From NCBI GenBank assembly GCA_008694505.1, contig VZDJ01007747.1, positions 42,140,523-42,204,522 of the forward strand: a stretch of 64,000 nucleotides of DNA, written 5' to 3'. This stretch comes from Cyanoderma ruficeps. Taxonomy: Eukaryota; Chordata; Aves; Passeriformes; Timaliidae. A program made the translations under genes and the position numbers. Under the pieces are notes generated by a model. The model searched no databases. It was not told where the DNA came from and worked only from the letters and a program-made list of their open reading frames with translations. This document shows, in pieces, positions 1 to 12,490 of the stretch. Each line of letters opens with the position of its first letter. Position 1 is the stretch's first letter.

Positions 1-545
1 CATAAAATTTCCTTGTATTTCTATTTCCTTAATCCCAATTTATTTTTCTATCAAGGCTCTTCCATGTGCAATCTTCCTGCTGACAGTGTAAGTTTTTCCT
101 TCTCCACTGAGAAACAACTCATTTATTACAGAGGGGGTACAGATGCCGTTTGAATCGAGCTTTGAATGATCTTCATGAACAATAATACAAAAATAGCCCA
201 GTGATGTGAGTTGACTTTGGCTCTTGGAAACCTATAAATCACCTTAGCCACAATTGGTTAAAAGAGTCCACTGTGGAGGTGAGCACGCGTCTGCCAAGCC
301 AGAAATAGGCTCCGTGCAACCCGTTTGCAAGACTTTTACACCCAGGCAAGTGGGGAAAGCAGGTCATTTTGGTGACATGTGGAGGCTTGGGCAAGGCACC
401 TGTTGTTCTGAGAGCTTGGAGACATCCGTATCAATGCTGGGAAAGTGTCACAGTCTAGATGGCTCATGCCCAGCAGGAGATGGCAGAGCCAGAGGAGGAT
501 GGTGTTGATGGATAAAGAGCAGTCTGGGCTGTCTCCATATGGAAA
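1..545. other. Unrecognised non-coding DNA
   Basis: No repeat, RNA gene or coding pattern is recognised here. The longest open frame (254-508, plus) shows no known motif and is best treated as chance. The right edge is where similarity to the LTR at 56.3 kb begins, so part of the last 100 bases could still belong to a diverged end of that LTR. Confidence 0.4.
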
Positions 546-1146
546 GACAGGCGTCTGCCAGGGAAAGCTGGAGCTTCCCTTGGAATGGAGAATGTAAAGC
601 CCCTCCCTCTGAATTATTATTATTTTGAAATTAAGGGGCTTTCAGGCAAAGATATGGGAATAGGAATAACAGTTCTTTACTAGGAATATTAAAACTAAAA
701 ATGTACTAGTACAAAAAAAACCAAAACCAAACACCAAGCAAACAACAACAAAAAATCCTAGAAACACTGACAGAGTCAGAACAAAACTTGACACCCTGTT
801 GGTCAGGGTGTTGGGAGCAGTCCAATCAAGTCCTCCTGCAGTGACAGATGTGGTTCTGTTTGAGCAGAGATGATCCTGTAGAAGGGTCCAGGGGTGGTGA
901 GATGGCTCTGGTCTTCCTCTGGCAATCCAGTGCAAACAGGCTGTCCTGGTGTTCTGAATCTCAGGTTTTATCCAGGTAGGAATGCTGGGCTCCTCCCAAT
1001 GGATGGAGCATCTCCCAATGGGATGATGTAATTGTATCAGCCATGCAGTGAGCCTGGATGGCCCATGAACAGCAGATATCCCCTGGAGGGAGGATGGGTG
1101 GTGGAAGAGATAAGAACACTGCCCCACCTGGTTTTCACAGCTGCCC
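546..1146 (-). mobile_element. Endogenous retrovirus LTR, partial, minus orientation (family A)
   Basis: Read on the minus strand, this block runs collinear with 56308-56920. Long shared stretches include the start near CAGCTGT, the GGGGATATCTGCTGTTCATG segment, a GATAAAAC TATA-like box (reverse complement at about 965-972), CACATCTGTCACTCCAGGAG-like and CCCCTTAATTTCAAAAT-like blocks, and the GACACCTGTCTTTCC-like segment that marks the left edge. The 3' half of the family, with its AATAAA and terminal sequence, is missing, so this copy is truncated or has lost its 3' end. A CAAA-rich stretch at 712-755 is the complement of a GTTTG-rich tract in the family. An open frame of 180 codons crosses the LTR on the minus strand (642-1184). 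It has no retroviral protein motif and I do not call it a gene. I associate the family with songbird ERVs but cannot name it exactly. Confidence 0.75.
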
Positions 1147-3226
1147 ATTAACAGAAGGCACCTGCCTCCTCCCCCTGGAGCCATGAGGAAAGAAACACCT
1201 CCCCAGCCACCTCAACAGATGGGAAATAGAATACACCTTGCATTGAACCCAAGACAGGGCTCAGGCTGCAGACACCTTCCCGCTCAGCGTGGCACAGGGG
1301 CAGGGCAGGCCCGCAGCAGAAGTGAAAGTCTGGAGCTCTGCTGCCATATGGAGGGGTGGATGTCTTGGATTCATGACCCATTTTCCATTCAGGAGCTGGG
1401 TGCAGGGGGATGGGGGTGGTTGGCTGGGAAGCCCCACTGGGGTAACTGAGCACGGGGCTGTGCTGCCTCTTTGGGCTGGAGCAAAGATACTGAGACAGAG
1501 AGACTCAGCAGTCCTGGCTTTGCCTCTTGTCCTTGGCCTTGCTCACACCTGAACCAGTCCTTTTTATTTGATTTTTTTTTAATTTGCATTTCCAATTCTC
1601 TCCTTTCAACCATTAAACTTTTTTTTTTTTCTTTTTGAGGGAGAGGGGAAGGGCTTCTTTTCATGAGTTGTACTTCATGAGAATAGTCAGTTCATAGATC
1701 CCTGTTTTTTGGTTGCCATGTCAAGTGTGTAATTTCTATAATTTCAGTAGTATCCTTCAGTCCTTCAGGCTGGAAGCTCAAACAGGATGTGCATCTCAAT
1801 GAGCAGTTTTATCCCTGTCTGCTTCACCTGTGCCAGTCTTTCAGCTGCTCCTGCATCTGACTTTGAAGGAGCTCTGGTTTGCTGGTGATCTGATTTGATT
1901 CTGAACCCCCAGAAGTTGCTCCACCATCCAGTGGCTTCTCCCAAATATCGTCTCTGTCCCCTAGCAGCCCCTCTCTAAAATGCTACATTGGCCTTGCAGG
2001 GACTGAGATAAGAAAAGAAGGAGTTCTCCCTGACAGTTAAAGAGTTTTTTTTCCTCATCTCTTTTTTTTGGTGTTTAGTGGCTGTTTGCTCTGCTAGTGG
2101 AGAATGGTGTAAATACCAGAGAAACGTTTCCCCTGTAAGAAAGCTATGGGAGCACCCATCCTTGCCCTGGAGCTGCTTGCTGTTGTTGCTTTGGCAGCAT
2201 CTTTGGGAGCTGAATGTACAGCTGGTCTGGCACTACTGGAGCCTGTTACTGCAAAAATTGATCTTTTTGGTCCTAAAGTGCTTATTCTCAGGAACTCTAC
2301 TGGATGTGTGTGTGTGAAACAGGACAGTAAAATTTGCTGGGCAAACTAGACTTTAACCATCATCTCTGCAGATTCAAGGATTACTTATAGTCCTTTCCTT
2401 CATGGCCTGGTGAACACAGCAGAGTTTGATAGAGACCAGATAAATTATGATGAATATAGCTGCACAATAATGGTCCGATTGCATCTCTGCCAATGTCATA
2501 GATCAAATTTGGTTCAGCGTTTCCATGTTTCGACTAAACTGAGATCCTGAAATATTGTGTCTGCTAATTGTGACTTAAATGCGTGAACTCAGTGGAAGCT
2601 TGGCAGCTGACTGTGATTAATTGTCATATTTTAGTGCCACTGATGTTATGGACCATAAAGTTTGTTTCAACAAAATGCCAGTGAAAGCAAAAGTTAAATG
2701 TATTAAAAGACAGAAACGGTAAAAGGGTCTGGGCAGAACACCAAGCTTGGGACTGGCATTTTTTTTCCTTACTTTGCTGCTGAGTAACTATAATAAATTT
2801 CTTAGGTGTTTTTTTTGGGTGGGTTTTTATTTATTTTTTTTTTTGCTTCATCTATACCCAGCTCAGGAAAGGGACTGTCTCTTCAAACCCATCTGCGTGG
2901 TGCCTGGAGAAATGGGGCTGTAAATCCTGCAGTGTGTAAATCTGGGTGTTCCTGGGGTAAAGTCATGGCCATTCAGTCTCCCCACAAGCATGTCTGAAAT
3001 GTGCTCTTGTGGCAGACCACACAGGGAAAACATCAGGGGAAGGTCAGGGTCAAACTGGAAGCCAGGCAGGATGGTGATGGGACAGGTCACTGAAGCACTA
3101 CTGGAAAAAGAAAGACATGGACACAGTGGGACCTCTCCTAGGCAGGGACAACTCTCCCAAGTGCTGAAATGGTCACCTGTGAGGTTTTTATCTTCTTTTC
3201 TCCATGTTAGAGCTGGGATTAATACA
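1147..3226. other. Unrecognised non-coding DNA with pyrimidine tracts
   Basis: T-rich runs occur at 1559-1640, 2047-2070 and 2801-2845. No repeat family is recognised. A 67-codon open frame at 2146-2349 (plus) begins with a hydrophobic stretch resembling a signal peptide, but it has no homology that I recognise and no supporting gene structure. It is noted only as a curiosity. Confidence 0.4.
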
Positions 3227-3850
3227 TGGGAGTCACAGTTTTCGTGTAGAGACTCAGTGTTTATTAATTCTTATCTATAGTACAGGCTCACAAATCAGGC
3301 TCACAGCTCTAACTAGCAAGGTAGAAAATGGAGGTGTCTCTAACTCTTCCCAAGGTAATTTAAGCATAAACTATCCAATAACAAGATGAAACCTATATTG
3401 TTTATACTTTTAGCCTAATAATTGACCACACAAGCTCCGCAATGTGGACTTTTTTCACCCAGTTAGAAAAATCCACCTGAAACCAAGAAGAAGGTGAAGA
3501 AGGGCTTAGACAATGCCTTAAATCCTCCACATTGTCCCATATATATGACTATATACTAAACTCTTAAATTTTAAATTTTAAGTTTTTCACCCTGTGAGAT
3601 TACACAATGCTACTCAAACTACACACCCACAGCCCCAGTGCCATCACTTGACTTCAGAAGCCTGTTCCATGGCCTCAAGTCAAATGTAGTGCATGCTCGA
3701 GGGTCAGTGCCTTTTAGCACAGACAACCCAAAATCCTCAGTTTCCAGAATTCCAACAGTGAGCAGTGCTTTTCTTATGTCTGAAAACATAAGGACACCTG
3801 GCAGTTTCATGGTGAGCTCAGTGCAGCCTTTTGAGGGGCCCACACACTGT
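3227..3850 (-). mobile_element. Endogenous retrovirus LTR, minus orientation (family B)
   Basis: On the minus strand the block reads as a typical avian LTR. A TATA-like GTATAAAC lies in the middle (complement at about 3398-3405). An AATTAATAAACACTGAG-type polyadenylation segment lies near the 3' end (complement at about 3257-3273), followed by a terminal ...GACTCCCA. The left edge is therefore placed at the TG of TGGGAGTCAC at 3227. The interior pattern, with a pyrimidine-poor region, a CTAACTGGGTGAAAAAAGTC-like segment and a GCGGAGCTTGTGTGGTCAAT-like segment, is one I associate with songbird ERVs. The right (5') boundary is uncertain because no matching inverted end or target-site duplication was found. 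No gag, pol or env coding remains were seen next to it, so it is probably a solo LTR or a fragment. Confidence 0.65.
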
Positions 3851-6800
3851 CCATGACGTCTCCCTGATATCTAATTTGGGTTTCCCAGCCTGACCTGCTG
3901 GCAGCCAGGCAATAATCAGATCCCATTCCTGCTGCTTCTTCCTGTATTTAACTCAAAATCACTTCCTTGGGACCCTGTGTCTCATTCTTTCAAGACTTTT
4001 TCTTTTCTTGGTAGTGAGATCACCTGCTCCAGTAGTGTGCTTGCCTGTGCTCCCCTGCAGTTTCCTGCTCTATCATGGGATACATGAGGTTAAACACAAC
4101 CCAAGTCCCATGGTGTCTTTAGGTGGAAAGGAGACTTAATTGGCTTTTTTAATTAAGAGGAGAACATTTGAAGAACTCATTGATTTTACCAAATTTTGAG
4201 ACTGCCTGTGGACTCCAGACCCCTCTCAGCATAATCTTTTAATCTTTTAATCTTTTAAAAAGAGATTATTTCTATTTGATATCACTTATTTTGTTTATCT
4301 AGTGATAAAAACAACAGGGACCAATATGGGAGATGGCTTGACCCTGGGTAATGTTCTCTGCTGTGTTTTTTGCTTGTGCTGAGCATGGGGATAACAGATA
4401 CTGACTTTTTCCTGCTGGGAGAGAGATGGGTCTGGCTGCGCCATGGATTGAGGTGATATTGATCAGAGAAAACTCCCTGGAAGGTACAGAGTCTTTAAAG
4501 GAGAGACCAGGTGCTGCCTGAGATGTCTCAAATGCCCAAATTAGACAGAAGGACACAGAGTTCCATAGGTCCTGTGTGGTTTGTGTCTACTCCAGGAGGT
4601 TTTCTCATGTCCCGGAGCATCCCAGATAGCCCAAGGTACCAATCTGGGTTGTTAAATTGTGCCTTTGTGTCTCTCCATCTTTTGTACTCCAGGTGGAGGG
4701 GTCTGCATCTTGCTTCACCTCTAGCAGTCTGGTGGGTGGATGGACCCACCAAAATCTGTGTCTAGTGCTCCCAAAATCAGCTTCTGTTTCATCACAGCCA
4801 AGTCCAGTCTCCACTACCAGGGTAGTTTTGAGAGGCTTTCAAGGCACTTGAGACAGGCTGTCTTGCAGTGTGCCCTTTTGAAGAAGGACACAAATTCCTA
4901 ATTTGAGTGTAATCTCATCCCTTTGGTGTTGAGCAGAAAGCCATTAAGTATATCAGAGACATATTTTAGCTGTAGGAAGTCCTTGGCACGAGATCTTGGA
5001 CAGTTTGATCGCTCAAGCAATTCCTAAATGCCTCTATATTTCTATTATTATTGTATCTTTCTCCAGTTGTTTTCACAGAAGATTTTTAGGAGGAAATTGG
5101 CAATTAATTACAATAACAATGATGATGATTATTAGCTGTAATAAGAATAGTGATAGAACAGAGCTTACCACCCACATAAAACGCCACCAAACCTAGATGA
5201 ATGAAACCACTACAGGAAATATATGAGTATTAGATTCATAAAGTAATTTCCTTCAGTGCTGTTATCACATCTTGTGGTGTAATCTGAGAAAATAGATGTT
5301 CACGTGGCAGCTATAAATATTCATCTACACGAGGACATTTCAGTCCTTTGTCTCCTGCTATTGGTTTTTCCATTGCCAAGAATTTTGTTGTTTTATTCTC
5401 CTCAAAGCTGAGCGTGAGAAGGCACCAGGTGCACAATAGCAAAGTTGGAGATAGCGCTGGCTGAAATTAAATTCGCTCCCGTTGAATCCTGATGAACGTT
5501 TCTTATCTCCAGAGCCACTCCTGCAGAGAAATGTTTTTATAATCTATTTGGCCATTATGAGGAATAAAAAGGGCTCGTGGGCCTGTTTCATCCTGGAGTA
5601 AAGGATGTGGACATGTGCAGTGCCCTGCATGAGGTGCCCCAGATCCTGCTGACTGGCTCTGAGCTCCTGAGTTAATACAAACAACATTATGTTCCCTAAA
5701 GGAGTTTTATAGTTAGAAAGAGTTATATGGTAATAAGAGTTATATAGATGCAATACACCTGGGGTGTATAAAAATGCTCAAATTGCAACCCTTTCAAAGA
5801 AGTTATCATCCTTGGAAGTGGCTATAAACATGTGTGAGCAGGAACTGAGAGCTGAAAGGGGAAAAAAAAGTCAGCTGAAGTTTTCTCTTCCCACTTCCCC
5901 TGCCCCTTCCCGTGAAATTCGAAGTTACATCAAACCAATAGAAATAATTCAGTGCCCTGTATGATGGAGCAGTACCATCTTATGGGGAACCATAATCCTG
6001 GTAAGAAGCCATAACCATACAAATAACCCCTCTCACTCTCCAAATAAATTACCATAACAACAACAAAAAAGAAAAATCTATAAATGCAGCTCTACACACA
6101 ACAATATTTCATTTTTCTTTTAAGAAACATGTCGGGAACCCTACTGGTGTTGCTTTAATTCATTTTATTATACATCTATTTATTTTCTAACCCTCTGAGG
6201 AAAATAAAGTGAAAGAACATGTACCTGTACTTTTATGTTAAAAAAGTTGGTTTCCATTCCACTTCTGCTTCCACTCTGCAATCTGTTCTTTTGAAAAGCA
6301 AAGTAGATTAAAATATTTGTTTATTTGAAATTTTCCTGCTGGAAAAGGATTTAAAGGTGACAGCCAAAAAAAATTTCTTTGTAGAATGTAAATTCCTTTT
6401 GACAAAAACCTGTTTTCCAGCAGAAAAAAACCAGTGCATAATCCAGTCACCCTCACTTCACATAGCAGTGGATCCATGTAATCTTTCATACGAAGTTAAT
6501 TTCAGAGATAAAATTTTCTCAGCCATTCCTGAAGAATCAACATGGCAAGGCCTTCACAGAAAGCCAAAGCAAATTTTTAATGGAAACCATCAGATAAGCA
6601 TAAACCTTTTCTTCTTTTAACATCCAGGTGCATACAAACCTCACTGATCTGCACAAGCCACCTGGAAAATCTCCCTTCCAAAAACCACAGTGATGGTAGC
6701 TGTGAAAAGAGACTTATTTTTTTCCCAGTGTAACTCAAATGAATAATTTCAACTTAGGTTTGAGTAAAAAAAAAATAAAACAATTTATCATAATGATCTC

Positions 6801-9348
6801 CCTTTGAGGTGGGTTTTATATCATACTTAAAACACATTCAAGGCACGTGATGTTGATGAGCTCATGTGGTGCCTGACTTCCTGCTTTTCTTCATGTTTCT
6901 TAACCCGGTGACACAAATGATGGATGGTTTCCAAATTCATAGGCACCTGTGGGAGGTATTTTTACTGAGAAACAAGAGGCAAGGCAGTTGTAGATATGAA
7001 TTGCTTGCAAAACGGGTTGCACGTATATTAACGGTAATTATTATGAATGACTTTTGTATAAACGGTAATAAAAAGTTAAAAATGAAGTGAGTGCTGTTTT
7101 TTGAGAACCAATTCAGTTCCACTTCTTCCATGAAGTTAAAGACATGTTTCCCAAGCTGATAGCTTTAAAACACACAGAAACGTTTCAGGGGAGCTGTGCT
7201 TGCACAGCAACAAAAATAAGGAAAATTCGAGCTACCTGTTTTTATTGTTGAAATCAAAGCCTCTTTCAACACACTGAGAAGCCTGGCAGGCTGGATGGAA
7301 GATGAATGACAGCTCTGGGGGAACTGCTCCCGAGTGTTGTTCTTAACAACCCTTTTACCTCTAAACCAGGTAGAGCAATATCCATGAATTAACTGCTGGT
7401 GCTGTGACTCAGCAGTAAATTCAGGCTACCATATTCCAGTGATTTAGCATAACTACAGTCACATTTATGGTGCAAAAATGTTGAGTTACAATGTCATTTT
7501 TAACCTTGCTCGTTGATTTCTAACCATGTCAAGTTGAAAGTGGTTGTCTTGTGAACAAACCAAGAATTGTAGATGTCAAATAGTTTCTGTGATAAAAACT
7601 TATTCCCAGCTTAACCAATGAATGCATCTCAAGGTTTTTTACCCTTCTACCTTACCAAGGGAAGCCCAAATAACATTTGCTGAAGGTAAGTAATTTGTAC
7701 ATCTCTATACATACTGATCACCTGAGCCTGCTTCTCGTGTAACTCCTGATAAAATTCCTCAAAGGAAAGCCCTTCCAGGCAGGGAACTCACCAACATTTA
7801 CATGTATTTTAATACATCAGCATTGAAACTGATCATCTGCTCTGCCTTTGGAAAGAGTTGGAGGGCACAGGGCAGGAGAAATGTGAATGTAATCCTCTGA
7901 CTCTGGCTGGAGCAGTCCTGGTGCTGCAGGACCACTGAGAGCAGCGTGAGGCTGCTGTAGGAAGTGGTTTTGTGAGGATTCTCAAAGCCTGACACAAGGC
8001 TCACATAGTCTTGTACATCTGTATGCAAACACTGAGATAAAGTGTGCTGACTTAGGCCATGGGATAGGACAGACACTGTTGGGAGAGAAACTGAACTAGA
8101 AACAAGTTTCAAATGATCACCTTGCAAACGGACTAGATATTTTTGAGGAATAGAACTATGAAAGATGTGTTGTAGTAGGACCCACGTTGGGTATTTTAAT
8201 AGATGATTGGCTTAGAAGCATTAGCAGCATTGTGTGGCAAAGCTGACAGGACAAAACACGCTTATGATGTATTGTAATTAGGAAATAGTTCAGCTTCTGA
8301 TTTTGATGGGGTGAATTGTAACATCTGTACCATCTCGCCCTTCTCATGAGACTGAAAATGGAATAAAATCTTTTAAAACGCCTCTCAGGCGGCCCATCTC
8401 TGGGTCAGAAAAAGGGTTTATCTGACAGCTATGAAATGCTGCTCAAATGGTACAGCTCTCAGCACCCCAGTGTGAGCACTTTGGTGGGGTTTATCTGGGT
8501 CAAAACAAGTTGGATATCTGTAAAATCAAGGTGGGATTATCCCAGGAATGGTCCTTGGTATTCCCAAAATTTACCCAACTCTGTCTTTGCTTTCTGAGCC
8601 TAAGAGCTTTCATCTGAACTTCAAAGGGCTCTTGGTGGGAGACTGAGGGGGGATTATTTTTTATGGTTTTGGGGAGCAGGCCCTTGCTCTCTTTTTGCTA
8701 CTTGCAGCCAGCCCACTTTCCTTCTCAGAAGGAGCAGTAATGATGGATCTGGGGTGTCAAAACTGACACTTGAGGTTTTAGTTTTGTAGCCTGGAGGCTC
8801 CCTCTCTGATCACCGAGTTCTTTGTGCATTAGTCAGGACATCTATCCAGAACACAAATAAAGCTGCCTGGATGGGGGCAAGGGAAACTGCTCTTCCTTGC
8901 AGTTATGTGTCTTTCTATCTCAGGAAATTAAACTGGTTTTGCAGAAGTGTCTTTTAGTACTAGGGAAAAATTCATCCTGCTGGCTCTTACCTGGAGAGGG
9001 TTACTGAGCTGGTGTTGGGTGGGCTTTGAAGGTATAAACTGATGGCAAGGTCTCCTGGCAGTGGCCAAGGCTCAGCCAGCCAGTTCTGGTGATGGCCCTG
9101 CTCCAAAGTCCTGTGGTACAAAGGCACAGGGACAAGAAAGAGAAGATTTGCTCTGTCTCAGCAGACTGTGAGCTGGAACCTCCCCTGTTGGGATGTCTCA
9201 ACAGGAAAGTCATCTGTGCCATGAGCTTTCTGGGCTCAGCTGCAGGACCAGCCTTGGGCCTTTCCTCTCTTCTGCATCTGCTGCCAGGGCTTCCCAGCAG
9301 TGTCCCTGTAACTCCATTCCAGCTGCAGGAACTCCATCCAAGAGGCAG
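3851..9348. other. Unique-looking non-coding DNA
   Basis: No gene or interspersed repeat is recognised across about 5.5 kb. Small A- and T-runs are scattered through it. The part at about 5270-5560 has few homopolymers, several CpGs and many short motifs typical of enhancers. It could be conserved non-coding sequence, but only an alignment across birds could show that. Confidence 0.35.
4230..4256. repeat. Short tandem repeat (ATCTTTTA-type, three units)
   Basis: The unit ATCTTTTA(A) is repeated three times in a row, ending in an A-run. It is short and imperfect, and probably a slippage product. Confidence 0.8.
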
Positions 9349-9782
9349 TGATGCCTTGGAGAGGCTACCTAGAACAGAGGCTAGACAGAGTTAGGAAATA
9401 AAGTCGGCATTTGTTGAAAGGCCTTCAAAGGACACACCTTGGGCAGTACAAGAGCCTGGCCAGGGCTACACCCAAGATGGATCACAGTCATGAGTTTTTC
9501 AGACAGATACAGATTTGGTCTATTTACATATCAGGGGTTAATTGTCCAATTACAGCTTCAGGTAATGAAGTCACATTCCCTCCATTTGCTCCCCCAATTC
9601 ACTTTTGTTTATACTTTTCAGGCCTGAGGCTGAGAGGATGACTTCGGTTCCCACCGGGGAAAGGATTGTTTTGTCTGACCCAGCTGTGAAGAGAACTTAC
9701 TGACACTCTGTATGAAGTTCAGAGTTATGCACTAATGCAGTACAGGATCTGAAAAATATAAAAGATAAAACTTAAGGCATCA
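9349..9782 (-). mobile_element. Solo endogenous retrovirus LTR, complete, minus orientation (family C)
   Basis: The block starts with TGATGCCTT (9349-9357) and ends with AAGGCATCA (9774-9782). These are perfect 9-bp terminal inverted repeats with the TG...CA ends of a retroviral LTR. The four bases before it (GCAG, 9345-9348) are repeated directly after it (9783-9786), as expected for a target-site duplication. Length is 434 bp. Minus orientation is preferred because a TATA-like GTATAAAC reads on that strand mid-element (complement about 9608-9615), and a degraded polyadenylation-like CAACAAATGCC lies near the minus-strand 3' end. There is no internal ERV sequence on either side, so it is a solo LTR left by recombination. 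A 4-bp duplication fits gammaretrovirus-like (ERV1) integrases better than ERVL (5) or ERVK (6), but one case with a short repeat is weak evidence. Confidence 0.8.
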
Positions 9783-12269
9783 GCAGGAATGAGGTACCTG
9801 GGAAGAAAGAGGACACATCCCTGGATAGGGAAAGCTTCCAAAGGGGAAGGTTGAACTTCTTTCCCCTCTCCACTGCTTGTTGAGCTGTGAGGAGAAACCA
9901 CCTTGCAATAAATTCAACATGGCAAAGAGGCAAAATGTCCCAACCTCCCATTTCTCTAATGCAGAGCAAACATAAAAAAAGATGGGCAGGGAGATGTGAA
10001 GGGAAAACTCCTGGTTTATGTCTGCTTGTATGCAAGTTTCCTTTTCCTCTTCTAAACTGCACCTGATATATTTTTATTGGACCAAGATGTAAAACCTGAA
10101 TTCGATTGCAGCCATGATTTCTGACCCACTAAGTGTTACTGAGAATTATCTCTTGAGGCAGAGTAACTATTTAATACAGCACATCCCTTGTGTTCAGTCA
10201 TGAAAGCTGCCTACAGGGTCTAACATTTCTAAATTGAGTGATTATCTATTGGTAATTGCACTCTCTCGACAGACCTGGGGAACAGACATATGGTTAGAAG
10301 AACGGCTCCATTTTTTCTCCTTCCTTTTCTTTGGCTGCTTACTGCTAACGACAGCACCTCAGCTGTTTCCAGGCTCTGAAAAATGTTGTAAAATCTGAAG
10401 GAGTCGGGAAAAAAAAATTCACAAACAGCCGCTTCCCTTGGCAGAAATGTTGTTACCCCTGTCACTTCAAGGTGCTTTTGTGCCACACAGCCAAGCTGAG
10501 TAGAGGAGAAGTCCACACCCCAAAGACTAAAAATCAAACTCAGTTTTTTTCTTTACTGGCTCTACTAAATTGGCGCTCTGTTATCTGGACACGCCTCATC
10601 CCCAGTATAAATCTCTGCAGGAAGAAATGTGTATGACTTCACCTTTGCACCTTAATTCTATTTGCTGAGTCTTACCTCTTCATCTTGAAAACAGGAATTA
10701 GAAACAGCTTTTACAGCCTGAGAAGTCCCATTGAGTTTATAATAACTCTGATTTCAACATGACAGAAATATGGATCTCAGAATGTGAACTAGGGCAGCGT
10801 GGCTCCTGTAGTAGCTGTTGACTACAATGAAGAGTGGTGGCAAAAGCTGTTGTATAAAAGGGTAAATCTTTGATAATATATCTTCTAAATATAGGTGGAA
10901 AATTCCAGACAGCTCCCATAGACTTACCCAAGACTTCAGCTCCAAGAGAATTTGCAAGTTCCCTGCTAATTATCAGTGCACAAGTACTTTTCGGTGGCTG
11001 TGGTGATTCTACTTTGAGATCTAAATACTTTCATGGCCTGACTGAATGCATGGAAAATCTGGAACTAATATGCATATGGGTCTATGAAGTCAGTGCCTAA
11101 AGCTTGGTACCCACTGAAGCTGTGATAACCTCACAGCTACTGCTTGAGCAGGTATTTTGAGGCATCACTAACCCTGCTCCGTGTGGGCACGATTATGGCA
11201 AGTCCCTTGAAGTTTAAGTCACCTTCTGAAGTTGTCACTGGAGTGACGCAGCGAGGGATGAAGGAACACCAGGAGGTCAGTTGGTGTGGATAAGGATGTT
11301 GCAGTCACTACTGCAGCAAGGGAAAGTTTTTCTCCCAAATGCGGTTTGGCTGGAGATGTACAAAGCATCAGAACCTGAATCAAGATCTGTGAACTGCTGG
11401 CTGTCCTTGGGGTCTTGGAAAGCTGCATGCTGCTCTCTGTGGTATGCACATGGCTTCATGCTCTGAAGGGATCTTATCAGAGTGTGAAAATCCACTCTGT
11501 GGAACCTCTTAAACTCTCACTGCAGTGGCCTTTCCCTGCCACCGGATCTTGCACATCATCTGCTTGTCACCCTCCATGCCACATGACCTTTATTTATTTC
11601 TCCAAGGTGACCTTTGAGACAGGGAGCTGCTTCCACAGGACCAGTGAAGAGGTGGTTGTTTAGTGGTGTACTTCTGAATTTCAGCATGACAGTGTTTGGC
11701 ATGCAGATACAAATTAAAGGATGAGAAACAGGTGTTTGGATTGGGAAAAGGCTTTTAATTATGAAGAATATTCTTGCTGATTGGTTGTTCTGTGGTTAGA
11801 TCAGGTCTGTCATCACGCTCCTGAGCTCTGTACATAAACAACACCCAGACATTTAATATTAATTAGAAATGTTACATTGGCATATGCTAATATTGAAGCA
11901 CCGTGACACGTTCACAGATTGTACAGCGGGAAATAATGGTGCATTTTTAAGAAATACCATCCCAGATAGAATTCTCTGTCAGGAAAAAAAAAAAAACCCT
12001 GACAAAATATCATCACCCTCAAAAACCAAAAAACCCCTAGGTGGCAAATTTCCATGGATAGGAACTGATCTGCAGAAGTTGCTCAGACTTTCAAACAGTT
12101 ACTTGGCCTGATGACAGAGTGTGAGCCCAACAAGATGTTGCTATTGATGTCTGTGCACCCCATCCCCTTGGCACGGGAACAGAGAGCTGTGGAGCTTCTG
12201 AAACCATCACAGGTGGCTGTGACCTGGTGCACCTGAGCCCTCTGTTCACAGCCACCCCCTGCGCTGGAG
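9783..12269. other. Unique-looking non-coding DNA
   Basis: No gene or repeat family is recognised. Open frames are short and overlap on both strands. A 13-A run occurs near 11982-11995. Confidence 0.35.
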
Positions 12270-12490
12270 TCACACCCTGTGCCCCAGGGCATTGTCCAAA
12301 CCCTCCTGGAGTTCTGTCAGGCTGGTGCTGTGACCACTGCCCTGGGGAGCCTGTTCAGTGCCCAGCCACCCCTGGGGGAAGAATCTTTTCCTAATATCCA
12401 ACCTAAACCTCCCCTGACAACCTCAGACCATTCCCTCAAGTCCTGTCACCACAGAAAAGAGAGCAGTGTCATCACCCTCTGTGCAGACAC
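12270..12490 (-). mobile_element. CR1 LINE fragment, minus orientation
   Basis: The plus strand shows the reverse complement of the CR1 3' untranslated region. Key blocks are GGGGAGCCTGTTCAGTGCCC, a TTTTCCTAATATCCAACCTA segment and an AACCTCCCCTGACA segment, followed by CATTCCCTCAAGTCCTGTCA. The terminal 3' tip is not visible on the left, so the copy is either truncated there or too diverged to see. The GC-rich stretch at 12140-12270 may be an outer, more diverged part of the same insertion. CR1 is the main LINE of birds and usually leaves 5'-truncated copies. Confidence 0.8.

Noticed and set aside
2806..2997. Frame with a Phe-rich hydrophobic start
   Set aside because: The hydrophobic stretch is translated from T-runs.
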